7,388 bases of DNA from JAHEFX01 sp964614585 (GTDB lineage Bacteria; Actinomycetota; Acidimicrobiia; Spongiisociales; JAENVV01): assembly GCA_964614585.1 (NCBI GenBank), contig CAZTLW010000116.1:1-7388 (forward strand), given 5' to 3'. The notes beneath the pieces were generated by a model. The model did no database searches. It had not been told where the DNA came from and was given only the letters and a program-made list of their open reading frames with translations. Positions 1 to 6,242 of the stretch are shown piece by piece. Within the stretch, counting starts at the first letter, position 1. Every line of letters starts with the position of its first letter. Position numbers and translations under genes: made by a program.

Positions 1-678
1 CGGGTGCCGCTCGACGAGGACTTCCGCCACGACCTCGACGCCCTCGCCGCCGCCATCGACGAGACGACCACCGTGGTCTACGTCTGCAACCCGAACAACC
101 CGACCGGGACCCTGGTGGCGGGGCACGAGGTCGAGGCGTTCTGCCGGGCCGTGCCAGATGACGTCGTCGTGGTCGTCGACGAGGCCTATCACGAGTACGT
201 CACCGACCCCCGGCACCGCACGATGCTGCCGCTGGCCCTCGAGCGGCCCAACGTCGTCGTCCTGCGCACCTTCTCCAAGGTCTACGGCCTCGCCGGCCTC
301 CGAATCGGGTACGCGGTGGGCCGACCCGAGACGCTGACGGCGCTCCGGCGGCCCCAGCGGCCGTTCACCGTCACCCAACTGGCCCAGGTGGCGGCCGCCG
401 AGGCCCTGCGGCACCCGGCCCTCGTCGCCCAGCGGGCGGCGGAGAACGCGGCCGGGCGCCGGGTGCTCGAGACGGGCCTGGCGGATCGGGGTCTGGCGGT
501 CGCCGACAGCCAGGCCAACTTCGTCTTCACCGACGTCGGCCCGGTTGCCGACCACCTCAATGATCGACTCCTGCGCAAGGGGATGATCGTCCGGCCATTC
601 GACGGGGCGCTGCGCATCAGCGTGGGGACCGAGATCGAGAACCGTCGGTTCCTGATGGCCCTGGACCAGGTGCTGTGA
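1..678 (+). CDS. hisC: Histidinol-phosphate aminotransferase (HisC-type, PLP fold type I), 3' part only
   Basis: The open frame runs in from the left edge (codon 1 is CGG), so the true start lies outside; a GTG at 4 is not a credible start. About 225 residues remain of a family usually near 350-370, so the N-terminal 130-150 residues are missing. Visible class I/II aminotransferase motifs, numbered from codon 1, are CNPNNPTG (29-36), DEAYHEY (60-66) with the Asp and Tyr that contact the PLP ring, RTFSKVYGLAGLRIGYA with Schiff-base lysine K93 and R101, and C-terminal LRISVGT with the substrate-carboxylate arginine R205. HisC moves an amino group from glutamate to imidazole-acetol phosphate in cytosolic histidine synthesis. 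Close paralogues act on aromatic amino acids, and no other his gene is visible here, so the exact substrate is inferred. The TGA at 676-678 lies one base before a heptamer repeat array. Confidence 0.85.
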   Translation, partial: RVPLDEDFRHDLDALAAAIDETTTVVYVCNPNNPTGTLVAGHEVEAFCRAVPDDVVVVVDEAYHEYVTDPRHRTMLPLALERPNVVVLRTFSKVYGLAGLRIGYAVGRPETLTALRRPQRPFTVTQLAQVAAAEALRHPALVAQRAAENAAGRRVLETGLADRGLAVADSQANFVFTDVGPVADHLNDRLLRKGMIVRPFDGALRISVGTEIENRRFLMALDQVL

Positions 679-679
679 T

Positions 680-712
680 CTGAGTACTCAGTACCGAGTA
701 CTCAGTACTGAG
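680..712. repeat. Heptamer array 1 (7-bp period, TCAGTAC/TGAGTAC type)
   Basis: TAC recurs at 685, 692, 699 and 706, exactly every 7 bp. The sequence reads as two 14-bp units, TGAGTACTCAGTAC and CGAGTACTCAGTAC, followed by TGAG. It is strongly self-complementary: CTGAGTACT (680-688) pairs with AGTACTCAG (697-705), and CTCAGTACTGAG is a full palindrome. It fills the gap between the stop of the aminotransferase and the end of the convergent TetR gene, and it contains the TetR stop codon. It could act as a bidirectional terminator. Related arrays are at 6184-6231, 7062-7075 and 7225-7277. Confidence 0.9.
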
Positions 713-1268
713 ACCCGAGGATGGCGTCGACCAGGGACTCCAGGTAGGGCTGGTCGACGGGGTCGTCGAAGAGGAGGCTGCGGACCACGATCGGGCCCAG
801 CAGCCGGTCGACGAGCACCTCGGGCGTTTCCTCGAAGGCGAGTTCCCCGCTCCGGCGACCCTCCTCCAGCAGGCCGACCAGCACCGCCCGGCCGGCCCCC
901 GTGATGGCGGCCTTGGCATGGGCGAAGCGTTCGTCCCAGTCGGCCCGGGCCAACAGCAGCCGCAGCGAGCGACCCAGCTCGCCCTCGAAGTTGTCCGATG
1001 CGCGACCGAGGGCGGCGATGATCCGGGCGCGGGCGTCGTCGCCGGGGGGCGGCTCGAAGACCGGTGGGGAGGCGCCCGATTCGAGCAGGTCGACCAACAG
1101 GTCGATGCGGTCCGGCCAGTGGCGGTAGACCGTCGCCCGGGCCACGTCGGCGGCCTCGGCCACCCGCAGGTGGGTCACCGCGTCGGGGCCCTCGTCGGCG
1201 AGGAGGCGGTGGGCAGCCTCCAAGACGCGCGCCCGGGTCCGGCGGACCTGGCGGTTGGGGACGGTCAT
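702..1268 (-). CDS. TetR/AcrR-family transcriptional regulator 1, likely repressor of the divergent MMPL gene
   Basis: The protein has 188 residues, a normal TetR length. The N-terminal DNA-binding domain is clear: helix 1 around residues 12-27 (RARVLEAAHRLLADEG), then the helix-turn-helix VTHLRVAEAADVARATVYRHWPDRIDLLVDLL (about 31-62, with the typical TVYRHW recognition helix). The C-terminal part (about 75-185) is helical and variable, as expected of a ligand and dimer domain; I cannot name the ligand. The ATG is chosen because a -10-like TAGCAT ends 6 nt upstream, which fits a leaderless mRNA. The gene diverges from the MMPL exporter at 1421, and a long inverted repeat (1292-1314) lies between them, so autoregulation and control of the pump are likely. 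The last codons (SQY-stop) lie inside heptamer array 1, so the C-terminus may be recently altered. Confidence 0.9.
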   Translation of the reverse strand: MTVPNRQVRRTRARVLEAAHRLLADEGPDAVTHLRVAEAADVARATVYRHWPDRIDLLVDLLESGASPPVFEPPPGDDARARIIAALGRASDNFEGELGRSLRLLLARADWDERFAHAKAAITGAGRAVLVGLLEEGRRSGELAFEETPEVLVDRLLGPIVVRSLLFDDPVDQPYLESLVDAILGSQY

Positions 1269-1274
1269 GTCGAG

Positions 1275-1302
1275 ATGCTACTGGTTGGCTCACATGAGAC
1301 AA
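1275..1302 (-). promoter_or_regulatory. Predicted leaderless promoter of TetR regulator 1
   Basis: On the minus strand TTGTCT (1297-1302) and TAGCAT (1275-1280) are separated by 16 bp. The ATG follows the -10 by 6 nt, so transcription should start at or within a base of the start codon. No Shine-Dalgarno sequence is present. The -35 lies inside the inverted repeat at 1292-1314. Confidence 0.55.
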
Positions 1303-1312
1303 GGTGTATCAT
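1285..1312 (+). promoter_or_regulatory. Predicted promoter of the MMPL exporter gene
   Basis: TTGGCT (1285-1290) and TATCAT (1307-1312) are separated by 16 bp on the plus strand. A start near 1319 would give an untranslated leader of about 100 nt before the GTG at 1421. The -10 falls in the right arm of the inverted repeat at 1292-1314, so a bound repressor would block it. The assignment is by eye. Confidence 0.45.
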
Positions 1313-1314
1313 GT
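1292..1314. promoter_or_regulatory. Operator-like inverted repeat between divergent TetR and MMPL genes
   Basis: The arms ACATGAGACA (1292-1301) and TGTATCATGT (1305-1314) match in 9 of 10 positions around the 3-bp centre AGG. The length, the near-symmetry and the position between a TetR gene and its divergent neighbour are typical of a TetR-family dimer site. It covers the predicted -35 of tetR and the -10 of the MMPL gene, so one bound dimer could repress both. Confidence 0.75.
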
Positions 1315-1376
1315 CCCGAGCCGACCGCAGGGGCATCCAACTTGTCCCCGGGTCCGTACACAATGCGTTTTCCGAC

Positions 1377-1394
1377 GGGGTGTCGTCACACCCC
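1377..1394 (+). promoter_or_regulatory. Hairpin in the MMPL 5' leader
   Basis: GGGGTGT (1377-1383) and ACACCCC (1388-1394) form a perfect 7-bp stem with the 4-nt loop CGTC, ending 13 nt before the ribosome-binding site. It could modulate translation or be incidental in G+C-rich DNA. No known riboswitch motif was recognised in the leader. Confidence 0.35.
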
Positions 1395-1407
1395 TCCGCG
1401 ACGGTCC

Positions 1408-1414
1408 AGAAGGG
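1408..1414 (+). promoter_or_regulatory. Ribosome-binding site that fixes the MMPL start
   Basis: AGAAGGG lies 6 nt before the GTG at 1421. It supports this start over the GTG at 1304, which sits in the operator and would add 39 residues unlike any membrane-protein N-terminus. From 1421 the protein begins with a short basic stretch and the first membrane helix, as expected. Confidence 0.6.
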
Positions 1415-1420
1415 TTCCCC

Positions 1421-4400
1421 GTGCTTCGATTCGTCAACGTGCTCTCGGCGGCGGTGCGCCGCTTCCCGTGGCTCACCATCGTGGTGGTGCTCGCCATCTT
1501 CGGCGTCCTCGGCTACTTCACCGGCCAGCAGGTCATCGCCGAGGGGAACGAGGGATTCGCCCCCGACGCCCCCGAACTCGACGCCTCCAACGAGATCGGC
1601 GAGTTGTTCGGCGACGACAGCTCCGGCACCGTCATGCAGGTGGTGGTCTCCTCCGACGGCGGCGACGTCATCACGACCGACGGCCTCGAGACGACCCGGG
1701 TGGTCACCGAGGTCCTCACCGACTCGCCACTCGCCGAGGACCTCGCCGAGGGCGCCCAGGGCCCGGTGGTGTCGTTCCTCGCCCCGGTCGAGGGCCTCGG
1801 TGACCCCGACCAGGGCCCGACTGCCAGCATCGTCGTCGGCACCGACGGCGGCGACGTCTTCACGCCCGAGGGCCAGGAGGTCGTCGGTGCCGTCATCGAC
1901 GCCGCAACGGGCTCGGATTCCGCCGCCAAGCTCGACACCGAGGCCGCCGGGGGCCCGGTGTCCAGCTTCCTCACCCCGATGCTCGCCGGGTCCGGACAGG
2001 GACCGACCGCCCAGGTGGTCATCGCCACCGAGGGGGGCGACGTCATCACCGCCGAGGGGCTCGCGGCGTCGCTCGCCCTCCAGCAGGCCGTCTTCGAGTC
2101 GCCACTCGCCGCCAAGCTCGCCGGGGGCGACCCCACCCAACCGCCCGTGTTCGGGTTCCTGGCGCCGGTCGAGGGCGCCATCGACCAGGGCCGGTTCGAC
2201 CCTGCCGCCCCGACCCCGGCCGTCAAGGCGGCTTGGACCCAGGGCTTCGACCAACTCCAGCAGGAGGCGGCGGGGGCGATTCCCTTCCTCCTGTCCAACG
2301 ACCAGGACCTCTCGGTGCCCGCTGCATCCCAGGGGATCGTCTCGTTCAACCTGACCGAGCCGCTCACGGCCGACGAGGAGGCCCAACTCGCCGAGATCGT
2401 CGCCTCCGTGCCCGCCGCCGACGGCTACGAGCTCGCCTACCTGCCCCCGGCACCGTCCGACGTCGAGACGTTCAAGGACGTCTACCTGACCCGCGTCGAC
2501 TTCCTGCCGGCCGAGGCCACCGAGTTCCTGCCGTTCCTGGCGTCGACCGACGGCGACCTCGCCGTCCCCGAGGCCGAGAAGGGTCTCGTCGTCCTTTCCC
2601 TCACCGAGGACCTCACGGCCGCCGAGTCGGCGTCGCTCGCCGCCGCCCTCGCCGACGTCGACACCCCCGACGGGTTCACCGTCGGCTACCTGCCCGTCGA
2701 GCCCACCACCGAGCAACTGAAGCAGGCCTACACCGACAACCTCGCCTTCATCCCCGCCGAGTTCGCCTCCCAGGTCGAGTCGCTGCTGTCGGACGACGCC
2801 GACCCCGACGCCGTCACGGCCTCGTCGGGGCTCATGATCGTCTTCCTCGACAGCCCCACCACGGAGGCGGAGTTCGAGGCCTTCTCCGATCGGCAACAGG
2901 CCTTCGTCGACCAACTCAACGCCGCCGACGTACCCGAGGGGTACGAGGCCGGGGCGTTCTCGTTCGGCCTCATCTTCTCCGCCGGTGGCGACGCCACGGG
3001 CGAGATCGGCCGCATGTTCGGGCTGGCGGCGGCGATCATCGTCGTTGTCCTCCTCTTCAACTTCTGGATCCGGGTGCGGGGTGCCGGTGGCACCCGGCGG
3101 GCGATCCGGCGGACGGCGGCCGACACCCTCCTCACCCTCGTCACGATCCTCATCGCCATCACGTGGATGCAGGGGATCGGGGTGCTGCTGGGGCCGGACT
3201 ACCTCGGCGTGATCGGGTACTTCAACCAGATCGTCCAGATCCTCCCGATCCTCATCATCGGGCTGGGGGTGGACTACGGCATCCACATGACGTCGCGCTA
3301 TCGCGAGGAGTTGGCGGCGGGCAACGACGTGCCCGAGTCGATCCGCCACGCGATCCGCACGGTCGGCGTCGCCCTCGTGCTCGCCACGCTCGCCACGGTG
3401 GTCGGTTTCCTCACCAACCTCGTCAGCCCGGTGCCCGCGCTGGCCGACTTCGGCGTGCTCGCCGCCGCCGGCATCCTCTCGGCGTTCCTGCTGATGCTCA
3501 CGTTCGTGCCCGCGATCCGGCTCCTGTTGGACCGTCGGGCCGAGCGCGCCGGTCGTCTGGACGGCACCGACTTCGACCTCGAGCACACGCCCGGCTTCGT
3601 CGGCCCACTCGTGTTCGGCGTCGTCGGCGGTGCCTTCGCCTACCTCGCCTCGGTCGGCCTCGAGGTCGCCATCGAGGGTGCGGCGTTCGGAGACGTCTTC
3701 GACCCGGCCCGGTTCGGTGTCTTCGTCGCCATCGGCGCCGTCGTCGGCGTGACGCTGCTCCAGTTGCCGCGCATCACCGGCGTCGTCTCCGTGGTGGCCG
3801 AGAAGTTCGCCTGGGGCGTCGTCGTCATCGCGCTCGTGCTCGCCGGGGTCGGCGAGTTCGGCCGCCAACAGCTGGAGACGTCCTTCTCCTTCACCGATTT
3901 CGTCCCCACCGACAACCCACTCCTCGAGACCTTCGATCGGATCACCGAGGACTTCGGCGGGGGATTCGGTGAGACCACCAGCGTGCTCATCGGCGGCGAG
4001 GGCTCCGAGATCGCCACCGTCGCCGCCCACAACGCCCAGGTCGAGGCCTGGGAGAACCTCCGGGACACCCCCGACGTGACCCAGTTCGGCGACGACCCGG
4101 CCGTCGACGTCTCGCCCATCCAGGTCATCGTCGACCTCGCCGACCCGCAGTCGGAGATCCACGATCCGGCCGCCGCCGAGGCGCTGGCCGCCGCCGGGGT
4201 CGGCGACGACCTGCGGGTGGCCGACGGCTCCGACGTCGTCGCCCTCTACGACCTGCTCTTCGACCTGGCCCCCGAGGCGGCCGACGCCGCCCTCCACGCC
4301 GCCGACGGCGGCTACGACGCCGCCCTGTGGACCATCAACACGAGTGCCGGCGACACCGGTGCCTCCGAGCTCCGGGTGAACCTGAACGAGGACTTCGCCC

Positions 4401-5026
4401 CGGTGACCGATGCCGGCGTCGCCGCGGTCCCGACCAGCGAGAACATCATCAACACGGTCGTCGTGGACTCCCTCGGCGAATCCCAACTCTCCTCGCTGCT
4501 CATCACCCTGGCCGCCGCCACCTTGCTGCTCGTCGTCAACTTCTGGATCGAGGCCCGCCGCCCGATCCTCGGCGTGCTGACGATGCTCCCGGTGGGCCTC
4601 GTCGTGTTGCTCACGTTCGGGATGATGGCCCTCCGGGGCATCCCCTTCGGCCCGGTGACGGCGACCATCTCGGCCTTGGCGGTGGGCATCGGCGTGCCAT
4701 TCACCATCCACATCACCCACCGGTTCCTCGAGGACCGGGTGCGGATGGACTCGACCGAGGAGGCGATCCGGTCCACCACCCGCCACACCGGGGCGGCGCT
4801 CACCGGTTCGGCATTCACGACCATGGCGGGGTTCGGCTCGCTCGTGACCTCGAACCTGACGCCGTTCCAGCAGTTCGGCGAGGTGACCTTCTGGGCGATC
4901 CTCTTCGCGCTGCTGGGCTCGTTGATCCTGCTGCCGTCGATGCTCGTGATCTGGGACCGCTACCACCGCCGTCGCGGCGACGAGCTCATCGACGTCGAGG
5001 CCGTCGAGGCAGCGCTCGAGGTCTGA
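1421..5026 (+). CDS. MMPL/RND-superfamily exporter with an expanded, repeat-built first periplasmic loop
   Basis: A 1201-residue integral membrane protein, probably a proton-driven exporter of lipids or hydrophobic compounds; the substrate is unknown. Hydrophobic segments by eye: 17-34, 532-549, 569-590, 598-620, 648-669, 675-698, 725-746, 765-783, 796-812, 1021-1040, 1048-1070, 1074-1096, 1122-1143 and 1154-1177. That is 14, two more than the usual 12; the extra pair is 725-783. The first half has the MMPL-type relay motif GLGVDYGIH (D618, Y619). The matching place in the second half reads GIGVPFTIH (P1093, F1094), so that Asp-Tyr pair is lost. Loop 1 (about 35-530) is roughly 500 residues, far longer than a normal porter domain, and holds two sets of threefold repeats (about 71-257 and 286-514). 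It is very acidic. Loop 2 (about 813-1020) is near normal size. A TetR gene diverges upstream and a strong terminator follows. Confidence 0.9.
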   Translation: MLRFVNVLSAAVRRFPWLTIVVVLAIFGVLGYFTGQQVIAEGNEGFAPDAPELDASNEIGELFGDDSSGTVMQVVVSSDGGDVITTDGLETTRVVTEVLTDSPLAEDLAEGAQGPVVSFLAPVEGLGDPDQGPTASIVVGTDGGDVFTPEGQEVVGAVIDAATGSDSAAKLDTEAAGGPVSSFLTPMLAGSGQGPTAQVVIATEGGDVITAEGLAASLALQQAVFESPLAAKLAGGDPTQPPVFGFLAPVEGAIDQGRFDPAAPTPAVKAAWTQGFDQLQQEAAGAIPFLLSNDQDLSVPAASQGIVSFNLTEPLTADEEAQLAEIVASVPAADGYELAYLPPAPSDVETFKDVYLTRVDFLPAEATEFLPFLASTDGDLAVPEAEKGLVVLSLTEDLTAAESASLAAALADVDTPDGFTVGYLPVEPTTEQLKQAYTDNLAFIPAEFASQVESLLSDDADPDAVTASSGLMIVFLDSPTTEAEFEAFSDRQQAFVDQLNAADVPEGYEAGAFSFGLIFSAGGDATGEIGRMFGLAAAIIVVVLLFNFWIRVRGAGGTRRAIRRTAADTLLTLVTILIAITWMQGIGVLLGPDYLGVIGYFNQIVQILPILIIGLGVDYGIHMTSRYREELAAGNDVPESIRHAIRTVGVALVLATLATVVGFLTNLVSPVPALADFGVLAAAGILSAFLLMLTFVPAIRLLLDRRAERAGRLDGTDFDLEHTPGFVGPLVFGVVGGAFAYLASVGLEVAIEGAAFGDVFDPARFGVFVAIGAVVGVTLLQLPRITGVVSVVAEKFAWGVVVIALVLAGVGEFGRQQLETSFSFTDFVPTDNPLLETFDRITEDFGGGFGETTSVLIGGEGSEIATVAAHNAQVEAWENLRDTPDVTQFGDDPAVDVSPIQVIVDLADPQSEIHDPAAAEALAAAGVGDDLRVADGSDVVALYDLLFDLAPEAADAALHAADGGYDAALWTINTSAGDTGASELRVNLNEDFAPVTDAGVAAVPTSENIINTVVVDSLGESQLSSLLITLAAATLLLVVNFWIEARRPILGVLTMLPVGLVVLLTFGMMALRGIPFGPVTATISALAVGIGVPFTIHITHRFLEDRVRMDSTEEAIRSTTRHTGAALTGSAFTTMAGFGSLVTSNLTPFQQFGEVTFWAILFALLGSLILLPSMLVIWDRYHRRRGDELIDVEAVEAALEV

Positions 5027-5038
5027 CCCCGCGGATCC

Positions 5039-5089
5039 CGTTCCTGTCGGGCCGGTCCATCCATGTGACGGCCCAGCCCGACAGGAACG
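5039..5089 (+). terminator. Hairpin terminator after the MMPL gene
   Basis: CGTTCCTGTCGGGC (5039-5052) pairs perfectly with GCCCGACAGGAACG (5076-5089), a 14-bp stem with a 23-nt loop, starting 12 nt after the stop codon. No T-run follows, as is common in high-G+C actinobacteria. It separates the exporter transcript from the second TetR gene. Confidence 0.75.
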
Positions 5090-5106
5090 CTCCTCGGGGG
5101 ACCGTC

Positions 5107-5131
5107 CCGACGAACGTTCGTTGGCTAGGTT
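5107..5131 (+). promoter_or_regulatory. Palindromic operator and leaderless promoter of TetR regulator 2
   Basis: ACGAACGTTCGT (5110-5121) is a perfect 12-bp palindrome. It extends to 18 bp (5107-5124) with one mismatched pair. The -10-like TAGGTT (5126-5131) follows directly and ends 7 nt before the ATG at 5139, which fits a leaderless transcript. A dimer on the palindrome would occlude the promoter, so autoregulation by the TetR protein is the simplest reading. The -35 is weak. Confidence 0.65.
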
Positions 5132-5138
5132 CCGGCCG

Positions 5139-5708
5139 ATGGCCAGGACCTCTCGTGACGACGTGATCGGCGCCGCCGGACGGCTCTTCGCCGAGCGCGG
5201 GTTCCATGGCACCTCCATGCGCGACCTCGGCGACGAGTTGGGCTTGCTGGGGTCGTCCCTGTACTCCCACGTCAGCGGCAAGGAGGAGCTGCTCGTCGAG
5301 GTCATCGCCCGCGGCGACGCGTTCTTCGCGACTGCCGCGGACGCCGCCCTCGCCTCGTCGGGCACGCCCACCGAGCGGCTCCGGCGGCTCATCGCCGGCC
5401 ACGTCGACGTCCTCGTCGACCACGCCGCCGAGGCCCGCACGTTCCTCGACGAGGCCCGCTTCCTCGACTCCCGGGAACGGGGTCGGGCCGTGGCGATGCG
5501 GGATGCGTACGAGGCCCGGTGGCGGGAGGTCATCGCCGAGGGGGTCGCGTCCGGGGAGTTCCGCCAGGACCTCGACCCGCGGCTGGGATCGATCCTCGTG
5601 CTGTCGACGCTCAACGCGCTCATCCGCTGGTACGACCCCGAAGGCTCGCTGTCGCGGGCGGAGATCGTCGACGAGTTGGCGGCGTTCTGCCTGGGCGGCC
5701 TGCGCTGA
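5139..5708 (+). CDS. TetR/AcrR-family transcriptional regulator 2 (KstR2-like C-terminal domain)
   Basis: The protein has 189 residues from the ATG at 5139. An in-frame TTG at 5121 would add six residues but overlaps the operator palindrome, so it was not used. The DNA-binding domain spans about residues 6-52: helix 1 DVIGAAGRLFAERGF, then TSMRDLGDELGLLGSSLYSHVSGKEELL with the usual LYSHVSGKEEL-type recognition helix and linker. The C-terminal part ends in a segment (about 127-189: RWREVIAEGVASGEFR, LNALIRWYDPEGSLSRAEIVDELAAFCLGGL) that resembles the ligand domain of KstR2-type regulators, many of which sense acyl-CoA or sterol-derived CoA esters. That resemblance is from memory and does not prove the ligand. 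A palindrome next to its promoter suggests autoregulation. The DUF3237-like gene starts 41 bp downstream on the same strand and may be co-transcribed. Confidence 0.9.
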   Translation: MARTSRDDVIGAAGRLFAERGFHGTSMRDLGDELGLLGSSLYSHVSGKEELLVEVIARGDAFFATAADAALASSGTPTERLRRLIAGHVDVLVDHAAEARTFLDEARFLDSRERGRAVAMRDAYEARWREVIAEGVASGEFRQDLDPRLGSILVLSTLNALIRWYDPEGSLSRAEIVDELAAFCLGGLR

Positions 5709-5718
5709 CCGGCGCGGG

Positions 5719-5745
5719 TAGCGTCGGCCCGTCGCCCACCGGAGG
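5719..5745 (+). promoter_or_regulatory. Possible -10 and ribosome-binding site of the DUF3237-like gene
   Basis: TAGCGT (5719-5724) resembles the -10 elements before the other genes here and would give a leader of about 20 nt. GGAGG (5741-5745) lies 4 nt before the ATG at 5750 and is the strongest Shine-Dalgarno in the window. The gene may therefore have its own promoter, read through from TetR2, or both. Confidence 0.45.
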
Positions 5746-5749
5746 TCCC

Positions 5750-6160
5750 ATGCCCACGCTCGAGCCGTTCTGCACGATCACCGCCGAGATGGCGCCGACC
5801 ATGCTCGGCGCCATGCCCGACGGGTTCCGCATCGACTTCCCCTTCAGCGGCATCGCCACCGGACCCCATTGGGAGGGGGAGCTCCCCGTCGTCGGCACCG
5901 ACCACGGACGGGTCCGCAAGGACGGCACGGTCGTCCTGGGCATCACCGCCCGCATCGGGGAGGGTGCCGACAGCGTGTTCTACACCGCGACCGGACTGGC
6001 CCTCCCGACGGAGACCCGGGGGGACGCCGATCCCCACGAGCTCCTCATGTTCGAGACCGCCAACGAGGACCTCGCCTTCCTCAACCGCTCGATCGGCGTC
6101 GCCTTCGGCGAGTCCCGAGGCACGACGCTCACCCTCGAGGTGTACCTGGCAAAGGCCTGA
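5750..6160 (+). CDS. Small DUF3237-like protein of unknown function
   Basis: The protein has 136 residues, with no signal peptide or membrane helix, so probably cytosolic. The pattern resembles DUF3237 proteins: a Gly-rich strand pair around residues 34-62 (GIATGPHWEGELPVVGTDHGRVRKDGTVVLGI), a middle strand region (about 65-84, with a tyrosine at 78), and the most telling segment near the C-terminus, FETANEDLAFLNRSIGVAFGESRGTTLTLEVYLA (101-134), where FET, then LNRSIGVAFGE and a final strand with Val-Tyr, are the expected landmarks. These proteins are predicted beta-barrels; I know of no established reaction. The start is set by GGAGG. It lies 41 bp after TetR2 and faces the crotonase gene. 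Its stop codon is part of a terminator hairpin. The family call is by recall, not by search. Confidence 0.65.
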   Translation: MPTLEPFCTITAEMAPTMLGAMPDGFRIDFPFSGIATGPHWEGELPVVGTDHGRVRKDGTVVLGITARIGEGADSVFYTATGLALPTETRGDADPHELLMFETANEDLAFLNRSIGVAFGESRGTTLTLEVYLAKA

Positions 6161-6181
6161 CGGCGGCTCTGCCGCCGTCAG
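6157..6181 (+). terminator. Terminator hairpin overlapping the stop codon of the DUF3237-like gene
   Basis: CTGACGGCGGC (6157-6167) and GCCGCCGTCAG (6171-6181) form a perfect 11-bp stem with a 3-nt TCT loop. The TGA stop (6158-6160) is inside the left arm. No T-run follows; the heptamer array starts 3 nt later. Being symmetric, it could also end transcripts from the convergent crotonase gene. Confidence 0.75.
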
Positions 6182-6183
6182 AG

Positions 6184-6231
6184 GTACGACGGTACTTCGG
6201 TACTTGGTACTCAGTACTCAGTACTCAGTAC
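6184..6231. repeat. Heptamer array 2 (TCAGTAC type, degenerate left end)
   Basis: GTAC occurs at 6184, 6192, 6200, 6207, 6214, 6221 and 6228, a spacing of 8, 8, 7, 7, 7 and 7 bp. The three right-hand units are perfect TCAGTAC (6211-6231). The left units are degenerate (GACGGTAC, TTCGGTAC, TTGGTAC). It lies between the 3' ends of two convergent genes, like array 1, and ends 11 bp before the crotonase stop codon. Confidence 0.9.
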
Positions 6232-6242
6232 GTCGCTGGGCG

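Noticed and set aside
1304..1420. A GTG at 1304 as start of the exporter
   Set aside because: It lies inside the operator-like repeat, has no ribosome-binding site, and would add 39 residues unrelated to an MMPL N-terminus.
918..2354. A 478-codon plus-strand frame and other long frames (2233-3972, 4327-5166, 1513-2367 minus)
   Set aside because: They are Arg/Pro/Ser-rich shadow translations overlapping well-supported genes in other frames.
5121..5138. TTG at 5121 as start of TetR2
   Set aside because: It overlaps the palindrome and the -10; the ATG at 5139 fits the leaderless geometry and normal TetR length.
1265..6037. A 1590-codon open frame on the minus strand through the exporter
   Set aside because: It lies antisense to the MMPL gene and part of TetR2, with low-complexity Gly/Arg/Asp/Glu composition and no domain. 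It is an effect of G+C-rich codon use.
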